From assembly GCA_945916625.1 (NCBI GenBank), contig CAMEGY010000014.1, positions 1 to 11,424 on the forward strand: a stretch of DNA of 11,424 bases. Reading direction: 5' to 3'. This DNA comes from an uncultured Anaerococcus sp. GTDB lineage: Bacteria > Bacillota_A > Clostridia > Tissierellales > Peptoniphilaceae. The number at the start of each line of letters is the position of its first letter. Position 1 is the first letter of the stretch. The position numbers and the translations under genes are program-made. The notes beneath the pieces are model-generated. The model searched no databases and was not told the DNA's origin. It saw only the letters and a program-made list of their open reading frames with translations. Below are positions 6,720-11,424 of the stretch, piece after piece.

Positions 6720-8039
6720 ATGGCTTTACCAATTGTAACGCTAGTAGGTAGAACTAATGTAGGCAAATCTACATTGTTTAACCGTTTAGTTGGAAAAAGA
6801 AAATCAATAACTGAGGATATATCTGGAGTAACCAGAGATAGAATAGTTGATAAGGCTGAATGGCAAAATAAAGAATTTTTGATGGTTGATACTGGTGGTA
6901 TTGATATATCAAGTAAAGACATGATGAACCTTGAGATAAGGGGACAAGTAGAAAAGGCTCTACTTGAGACAGATTTAATTTTATTTGTAGTTGATGGAAA
7001 GGAAGGGATGAATCCTCATGACGTTGACATTGCAAATGAAATAAGAAAATACAATAAACCAGTAATAATAATTGCTAATAAAGTAGATAATATGAAAATG
7101 CCAGATGATTTATATGATTTTTATTCATTTGGATTTGATGACTTATATATGATTTCTGCTGAACAAGCTAAGGGACTAGGAGATTTACTAGATGCGGTTG
7201 TCTCTTATATAGATTTTTCGAAATATGAGGGCCTAGAAGATGAAACTAGGATCGCGATAATTGGAAAACCTAATGCTGGAAAATCATCTTTAGTAAATCT
7301 ATTATTAAACGAAGACAGGATGATTGTAACAAACGTAGCAGGAACAACAAGAGATGCTGTAGATAGCTATTGGCAATACAATGATCATAATTATGTTTTA
7401 ATAGATACTGCTGGTCTTAGGAGAAAATCAAAAGTAAAAGAAAATGTTGAGTACTATGCAAACCAAAGGACTTTTGATGCAGTAGATAGTGCTGATATAT
7501 GTTTATTTTTAATTGATGCCACAGTAGGCGTGACCGAACAAGATGCAAAAATTGCTGGCTATGCTCATAATAATAAAAAGGCTATAATAATTGCTGTAAA
7601 TAAATGGGATTTAGTTGAAAAAGATACTTATACTATGGCAAATATGGAAAAAGATATAAGAAACACCTTATCTTTTGCCCTATATGCACCTATAGTTTTT
7701 ATATCGGTTAAAGAAAACAAGAGGATAGATACACTACTAGAAATGATTGAAGTAGTTGACAACAACTATAGAATGAGGATAAAAACAGGAGTATTAAATA
7801 CAATACTTCAAGATGCTATGTTATTAAACCAGCCTCCTCAAGATAAGGGTAAGAGGCTCAAAATATATTATATGAGCCAAGTTGGTACATGCCCACCTAA
7901 ATTTATGCTGTCGATAAATGATAGAGAGTTGTTACACTTTTCATATACCAGGTATCTAGAGAATCAGATTAGACAAAATTACTCTCTAATAGGAGTACCG
8001 TTTAGTTTTGTATTTAAGGAACGTGGAGACAAAAAATGA
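6720..8039 (+). CDS. der: Ribosome-assembly GTPase Der (EngA), two tandem GTPase domains
   Basis: Der is an essential GTPase that helps mature the 50S subunit. The 439 residues (from 6720) contain two G domains and a C-terminal KH-like domain. G domain 1 has GRTNVGKST (10-18), GVTRDR (36-41), DTGG (57-60) and NKVD (120-123). G domain 2 has GKPNAGKSS (182-190), GTTRDAVD (208-215), DTAGLRRK (229-236) and NKWD (294-297). The KH-like part runs from about 350 to the end and includes KRLKIYYMSQVGTCPP. In the first P-loop the usual Pro of GRPNVGKS is Thr12; the magnesium- and phosphate-contacting Lys16 and Ser17 are kept, so activity is expected. The stop overlaps the plsY start by four bases (ATGA), a sign of coupled translation. 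Confidence 0.97.
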   Translation: MALPIVTLVGRTNVGKSTLFNRLVGKRKSITEDISGVTRDRIVDKAEWQNKEFLMVDTGGIDISSKDMMNLEIRGQVEKALLETDLILFVVDGKEGMNPHDVDIANEIRKYNKPVIIIANKVDNMKMPDDLYDFYSFGFDDLYMISAEQAKGLGDLLDAVVSYIDFSKYEGLEDETRIAIIGKPNAGKSSLVNLLLNEDRMIVTNVAGTTRDAVDSYWQYNDHNYVLIDTAGLRRKSKVKENVEYYANQRTFDAVDSADICLFLIDATVGVTEQDAKIAGYAHNNKKAIIIAVNKWDLVEKDTYTMANMEKDIRNTLSFALYAPIVFISVKENKRIDTLLEMIEVVDNNYRMRIKTGVLNTILQDAMLLNQPPQDKGKRLKIYYMSQVGTCPPKFMLSINDRELLHFSYTRYLENQIRQNYSLIGVPFSFVFKERGDKK

Positions 8040-8614
8040 AATATCTAATTGTTGCCTTGATATCATATATATTAGGAAGCTTGCCAGCTGGATACTATAT
8101 TGGAAAATTAATCTTTAAAAAAGATCTTAGGTCCATGGGATCTGGCAACGTGGGAACAACAAACGCCTTTAGGAACTTTGGGAAGTTAGCTGGATTTTTA
8201 ACATTTGCTTTTGACTTTTTAAAAGGAATTTTAGCGTGTTTTATTGCAAATAGGATAGCTGGCCAAAGTGCGACATACCTAGCCATGGTATTTGTTGTCC
8301 TAGGTCATATGTATAGCTTTGTACTTAATTTCAAAGCAGGCAAAGGGATAGCTACAGTCTTTGGGGCCCTAATATATATTAATCCTACTTTTGCCATGGT
8401 AATGTTACTTGTCTTCTTAGCTGTATTTCTAGCATCAAGAATTGTATCCTTATCATCTATAAGCGTATGCATAGTTGCCATAATAGCAAGCTTATATAAA
8501 TATGGCTTTACAGCTTTCAGCCTAAGCTTATCGGCAATAGCAATCTTAATTATTATCAAACATAGGGATAATATAAAAAGACTTTTAAATGGCGAAGAAA
8601 AAAAGATGTTTTAG
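8036..8614 (+). CDS. plsY: Acyl-phosphate:glycerol-3-phosphate acyltransferase PlsY
   Basis: PlsY transfers the acyl chain from acyl-phosphate (made by PlsX) to sn-glycerol-3-phosphate, giving lysophosphatidic acid, the first committed step of phospholipid synthesis in Gram-positive bacteria. The 192 residues are mostly hydrophobic, with at least five likely membrane segments (about 2-22, 52-71, 80-97, 107-134, 140-176). The three family motifs are present: GSGNVGTTNAFR (35-46), FKAGKGIAT (99-107) and a C-terminal HRDNIKRLL (176-184). The ATG lies within the der stop (ATGA). The next gene, gpsA, supplies its acceptor substrate, which strongly supports the call. plsX is not in the window. Confidence 0.96.
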   Translation: MKYLIVALISYILGSLPAGYYIGKLIFKKDLRSMGSGNVGTTNAFRNFGKLAGFLTFAFDFLKGILACFIANRIAGQSATYLAMVFVVLGHMYSFVLNFKAGKGIATVFGALIYINPTFAMVMLLVFLAVFLASRIVSLSSISVCIVAIIASLYKYGFTAFSLSLSAIAILIIIKHRDNIKRLLNGEEKKMF

Positions 8615-8622
8615 GAGATATA

Positions 8623-9606
8623 ATGACTATTTCTATATTAGGAGCTGGAACTTGGTCTACTGCAATAGCTGACCTTTTAGCAGAAAAGGAAGATGTTCTA
8701 ATATATGCAAGAGATAAGAGATTGGCTGATTCGATAAATAATGATCATATAAATAGCAAATATTTTCCAGAAAATAAATTGAATGAAAATATTAAAGCTA
8801 CAAGCAATTTAAAAAAGATATTTGAAAATAAGTATATAGTTAATGGAATACCTACCCAACAAATTAGGAATGTCCTTAATGAATCAAAGGATTATTTAAA
8901 AGATGACCACGTAATAATTAATCTCTCAAAAGGTCTCGAATTAAAAAGCCATAAAAGAATCTCTGAAATTTTTAAAGAATTTAATGAGAATATGTCTTAC
9001 GTAATTCTAAGTGGCCCATCACACGCTGAAGAAGTAATTTTAAAAATGCCTACAACAGTTGTAAGTGCAAGTAGCGATAAAAAACTCGCTGAAGAAGTGC
9101 AGCAAATTTTTGGAAGGGATTACTTTAGAGTTTACTCGTCAACAGATGTAATTGGTGCAGAGCTAGGGGGTGCCATTAAAAACATCCTAGCCTTTGGTAT
9201 AGGTATGGCAACGGGGCTTGGATATGGTGATAATGCTAAAGCAGCTCTAATTACTAGAGGCATCCACGAAATGAGTAAGTTTGCAATGGCATTTGGTGCT
9301 GAGTTTAAAACAATAAATGGACTTTGTGGGATTGGTGATTTGATAGTGACTGCTACAAGCGAGCACTCTAGGAACAATAGGGCTGGAAGGCTTGTTGGTG
9401 AAGGATATACTATTGATCAAGTTAGCGAGAAAATTAACATGGTTGTAGAAGGAATCCCTACTACAAAATCAGTATATGAACTTGCAAAATATAAAAAAAT
9501 TGAAATACCAATAACAAATGAAATTTATAATGTATTGTTTAACAATAAAGACTGTAGTGAATCAGTAAAAGATCTAATGATGAGAGATATAAAAAGTGAA
9601 TTTTAA
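8623..9606 (+). CDS. gpsA: Glycerol-3-phosphate dehydrogenase [NAD(P)+], GpsA
   Basis: GpsA reduces dihydroxyacetone phosphate to sn-glycerol-3-phosphate in the cytoplasm. Its 327 residues have the normal length and domain order. The N-terminal Rossmann domain includes SKGLE (102-106) and LSGPSHAEEV (129-138). Catalytic Lys186 lies in GAELGGAIKNILA (178-190), followed by AALITRGIHEM (207-217), GLCGIGDLIVT (233-243) and SEHSRNNRAG (246-255). The coenzyme loop reads GAGTWS (7-12); most homologues have GAGSWG or GAGTWG, so the third glycine is Ser12 here. His134 in GPSH is a tolerated variant. AGGAG at 8613-8617 overlaps the plsY stop and is 5 bases before the ATG. No terminator hairpin is clear after the stop. 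Confidence 0.95.
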   Translation: MTISILGAGTWSTAIADLLAEKEDVLIYARDKRLADSINNDHINSKYFPENKLNENIKATSNLKKIFENKYIVNGIPTQQIRNVLNESKDYLKDDHVIINLSKGLELKSHKRISEIFKEFNENMSYVILSGPSHAEEVILKMPTTVVSASSDKKLAEEVQQIFGRDYFRVYSSTDVIGAELGGAIKNILAFGIGMATGLGYGDNAKAALITRGIHEMSKFAMAFGAEFKTINGLCGIGDLIVTATSEHSRNNRAGRLVGEGYTIDQVSEKINMVVEGIPTTKSVYELAKYKKIEIPITNEIYNVLFNNKDCSESVKDLMMRDIKSEF

Positions 9607-9609
9607 ACT

Positions 9610-9638
9610 TTTACTTTATAAACAACTTAGTATATAAT
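9610..9638 (+). promoter_or_regulatory. Sigma-A-type promoter for sepF-ylmH-lspA
   Basis: TTTACT (9610-9615) and a perfect TATAAT (9633-9638) are 17 bases apart, in the 65-base gap between gpsA and sepF. Transcription would start near 9645 and leave a leader of about 27 bases that carries the sepF ribosome binding site AAAGGA (9658-9663). The -35 matches TTGACA at 4 of 6 positions and there is no TG extension. This is the best promoter match in the window, and the position is right for a new transcription unit. Confidence 0.6.
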
Positions 9639-9671
9639 AATAGTAGATAAAACTAGCAAAGGATGATATAA

Positions 9672-10250
9672 ATGTTTGACAAATTTAAAGAGTTCATAGG
9701 TATCGACGATAATTATGATGACTACGATGAAGATCAAATGTATTATGATGACGAAGATATAGAAGAAGAAGGTGCTAGGAAAAGAACTACTTATAGCGAT
9801 TTATTTGATGATGAAGAGAAGGAAAACACTTATTCTTCTGATTCATTTACCACAAATAAGTCTGGTAAATCAACTTACTCTGATGATTATTCATATAATA
9901 ATAGCTATGATTCAGATAAATTAGGAGATAATGTAGTTAGCATCAACAATAGTAACTTTTCTAGGAGTAGCAAAATGAGAATATCAATACAAGAGCCTTT
10001 AGACTATGATAATGATGGGCCAGTAGTAATAGAAGAAATCCTAAAAAATAGAGTGGTAGTATTAAATCTTGAAATGGTAGATAATGATCTTAGAATGAGA
10101 TTGTTTGACTTTGTAAGTGGAGCAGTTTATGCTCTTAAGGGTAATATGAAAAAAGTAACAAAAGGAATTTTTGTAATCACTCCAAATGGAGTTGAAATAG
10201 ACTCTTATGTAGCAGATCAAATTTCAGATGGAAACTACAACCAGCTATAG
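9672..10250 (+). CDS. sepF: Cell division protein SepF
   Basis: SepF anchors FtsZ filaments to the membrane and shapes the septum in Gram-positive bacteria. The N-terminal MFDKFKEFIGI (1-11) is the amphipathic membrane-binding helix. The conserved C-terminal domain (about 102-178) polymerises and binds the FtsZ tail; it contains NRVVVLNLEMVD (126-137), RLFDFVSGAVYALKG (143-157), and IFVITPNGVEI (166-176). Between them is a linker of about 90 residues that is unusual in makeup: 12-33 has 14 acidic residues of 22, and 34-100 is rich in Ser, Tyr, Asp and Asn with TYS at 40-42, 53-55 and 68-70. At 192 residues it is longer than the roughly 150 of Bacillus SepF, the excess lying mainly in this linker. 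It starts a new transcription unit; AAAGGA is 8 bases before the ATG. Confidence 0.95.
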   Translation: MFDKFKEFIGIDDNYDDYDEDQMYYDDEDIEEEGARKRTTYSDLFDDEEKENTYSSDSFTTNKSGKSTYSDDYSYNNSYDSDKLGDNVVSINNSNFSRSSKMRISIQEPLDYDNDGPVVIEEILKNRVVVLNLEMVDNDLRMRLFDFVSGAVYALKGNMKKVTKGIFVITPNGVEIDSYVADQISDGNYNQL

Positions 10251-10277
10251 ATCGATTAACATCGATCTTTTGTTTTT
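10249..10277 (+). terminator. Terminator-like hairpin between sepF and ylmH
   Basis: AGATCGAT (10249-10256), a TAAC loop, and ATCGATCT (10261-10268) form a perfect 8-bp stem that starts in the sepF stop codon. It is followed by TTTGTTTTT (10269-10277), the layout of a rho-independent terminator. Only three of the eight pairs are G-C, so the stem is modest and read-through is likely; ylmH and lspA have no promoter of their own in view. The T-tract touches the ylmH ATG directly. Confidence 0.55.
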
Positions 10278-11045
10278 ATGGCATTTGAATATAATTTAGA
10301 CCACATTAGTGATAAACAGAAGAAAACTAACATAAGAAAAGCCTTATCCATCTTAGAGAAGGCTTTTTATAAGAAAATAGAAACGGTGAGTTTTTTTCTA
10401 GATCCTTTTGAGCAAAAAACCATTTTAGAGATTGCAAAGAAAAATTCAATAGATATTATCTTCATAGGTGGGAACGATAATTGTGAAAGAAAGATATTTG
10501 TAGCAAATTTCTATTACGAGCCTCTCCACACTCCAAACTATATAAGTGTATTGGAGTTTGAAAGTAGGGACATTAGCCATCCAGATGTCTTGGGTGCACT
10601 TTTAAATCTCGGCATAGATAGAAATTCTATTGGTGACATTTCAATTTTAGATGAAAAAGTAGAATTTGTAATCGAAAAAGATATAGCAAATTTTGTTGAG
10701 TTTAACCTTATCAAAATTAGAAATGAATCTGTAAAGTTAAGAGCTAGAGAAGATGCAACAATTGAGCTATTAAAACCTATCTATGAAGAGTATACCGGTT
10801 TTGTATCAAGTCTTAGAATTGATAATATAGTAAGTTTGATAGCATCAACATCAAGGACAAAGGCTAAAGAAATTGTAAAATCAGGATTTGTTAAAATTGA
10901 TTTCCAAATTATCGAAGAACCTTCTTATCAAATAGGAGAAGATTCTCAAATCTCAATTAGAAGGTTAGGAAGGTTTATTTTTGACAGTATCGATGGCTTT
11001 AGCAAAAAAGGAAATTATCACATAAGCTATAGGAAAGTAAAATGA
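10278..11045 (+). CDS. ylmH: YlmH-family S4-domain RNA-binding protein
   Basis: This 255-residue protein matches the YlmH family encoded beside sepF in many Firmicutes; in Bacillus, YlmH has been linked to ribosome-associated quality control on 50S subunits. The N-terminal half contains VSFFLDPFEQ (37-46) and FIGGNDNCERK (62-72), the family's DPxxQ and GGxxxxERK features. An S4 RNA-binding domain covers about 178-238: LRIDNIVSLIASTSRTKAKE (179-198), then KSGFVKID (201-208) and ISIRRLGRF (225-233). The start is odd: ATG 10278 comes straight after a T-tract with no ribosome binding site. The in-frame stop at 10257 leaves no ATG, GTG or TTG further upstream, and none occurs in the next 30 codons. 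Translation may depend on re-initiation after sepF. The stop overlaps lspA by four bases (ATGA). Confidence 0.9.
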   Translation: MAFEYNLDHISDKQKKTNIRKALSILEKAFYKKIETVSFFLDPFEQKTILEIAKKNSIDIIFIGGNDNCERKIFVANFYYEPLHTPNYISVLEFESRDISHPDVLGALLNLGIDRNSIGDISILDEKVEFVIEKDIANFVEFNLIKIRNESVKLRAREDATIELLKPIYEEYTGFVSSLRIDNIVSLIASTSRTKAKEIVKSGFVKIDFQIIEEPSYQIGEDSQISIRRLGRFIFDSIDGFSKKGNYHISYRKVK

Positions 11046-11424
11046 TTTATATATTAATAATTATAGTAGGGCTCATCTTAGATAGGGTAACTAAGATTTA
11101 TGCCACTAACAATTTTATAGAAAACCCAGTACAAGGACCTATAATTAATCTAACATATTTAGAAAACAGGGGAGCTGCTTTTGGGATATTACAAGATAGA
11201 AGGATATTCTTTATTTTAATAACCGTAGCCATTGTCTTATACCTTTTATATTATTTCTATAAAAGTTATAAGACAAATCCAAATATACTAAATATTGCTC
11301 TTGCTATGATAATCTCGGGAGCCCTAGGTAACTTCTACGATAGACTTATAAACGGATATGTAGTTGATTTTATTGAATTTTCCTTTATAAATTTCCCAGT
11401 ATTGAATATAGCAGATAGATTTGT
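11042..11424 (+). CDS. lspA: Lipoprotein signal peptidase (signal peptidase II), 5' part
   Basis: LspA is the membrane aspartyl protease that removes signal peptides from diacylated prolipoproteins, the target of globomycin. The first 127 residues are in the window; the family is usually 150-165 long, so some 25-40 residues are missing at the right edge. Visible family features are LDRVTKIY (13-20), ENRGAAFGI (41-49), GALGNFYDRL (93-102), VVDFIEF (107-113) and LNIADRF (121-127). The two catalytic aspartates are D109 and D125, both inside the window. Hydrophobic segments lie at about 1-13, 55-72, 82-97 and, from 106, near the active site. The ATG overlaps the ylmH stop (ATGA). The reading frame was followed by hand from 11042 and has no stop before the window ends. 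Confidence 0.95.
   Translation, partial: MIYILIIIVGLILDRVTKIYATNNFIENPVQGPIINLTYLENRGAAFGILQDRRIFFILITVAIVLYLLYYFYKSYKTNPNILNIALAMIISGALGNFYDRLINGYVVDFIEFSFINFPVLNIADRF

Noticed and set aside
8095..8559. Minus-strand open frames opposite plsY
   Set aside because: They mirror the hydrophobic and glycine-rich codons of plsY and have no independent support.
1..11424. Mobile element, CRISPR array, tRNA/rRNA gene or defence system
   Set aside because: All of the sequence is accounted for by same-strand housekeeping genes with gaps of at most 65 bases; no repeats arrays, transposase or RNA gene signatures were seen.

Overview
The window is a gene-dense, AT-rich stretch of chromosome with every gene on the + strand. 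It looks like a low-GC Gram-positive anaerobe. SepF, a PlsY/GpsA acyl-phosphate lipid route, YlmH, a single long bifunctional Rel and strong GGAGG/AGGTGA-type ribosome binding sites point to Firmicutes. Heavy AGA/AGG arginine and ATA isoleucine use, together with the compressed gene order, suggests a peptoniphilaceous coccus such as Anaerococcus. That genus-level guess is inference and was not tested by any search.

Layout: (1) 1-6677 is one tight head-to-tail run: the 3' part of recJ, bifunctional (p)ppGpp synthetase/hydrolase rel, D-aminoacyl-tRNA deacylase dtd, a metallo-beta-lactamase-fold hydrolase, aspartyl-tRNA synthetase aspS and an RseC-family membrane protein. Most junctions overlap or are separated by a few bases. 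(2) 6720-9606 holds der (ribosome-assembly GTPase), plsY and gpsA. GpsA makes sn-glycerol-3-phosphate and PlsY acylates it to lysophosphatidic acid, so the last two are consecutive steps of membrane lipid synthesis. (3) A sigma-A-like promoter at 9610-9638 opens a third block: sepF (Z-ring anchor), ylmH (S4 RNA-binding protein) and the 5' part of lspA (lipoprotein signal peptidase), which runs off the end of the window.

Together the genes cover translation quality and its stress response (rel, dtd, aspS, der, ylmH), DNA repair (recJ), envelope lipid and lipoprotein processing (plsY, gpsA, lspA) and division (sepF). Three start codons were placed on ribosome-binding-site evidence: aspS at 4504, der at 6720, and recJ as a partial gene open at the left edge.

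No mobile element, CRISPR array, RNA gene or obviously new system is visible; this is core-genome housekeeping DNA. The points most worth a second look are the ylmH start, which sits directly against the T-tract of a terminator-like hairpin and has no ribosome binding site; the acidic SepF linker with a recurring TYS motif; an altered dinucleotide-binding loop in GpsA; and gene clusters that lack several members usually found in relatives.
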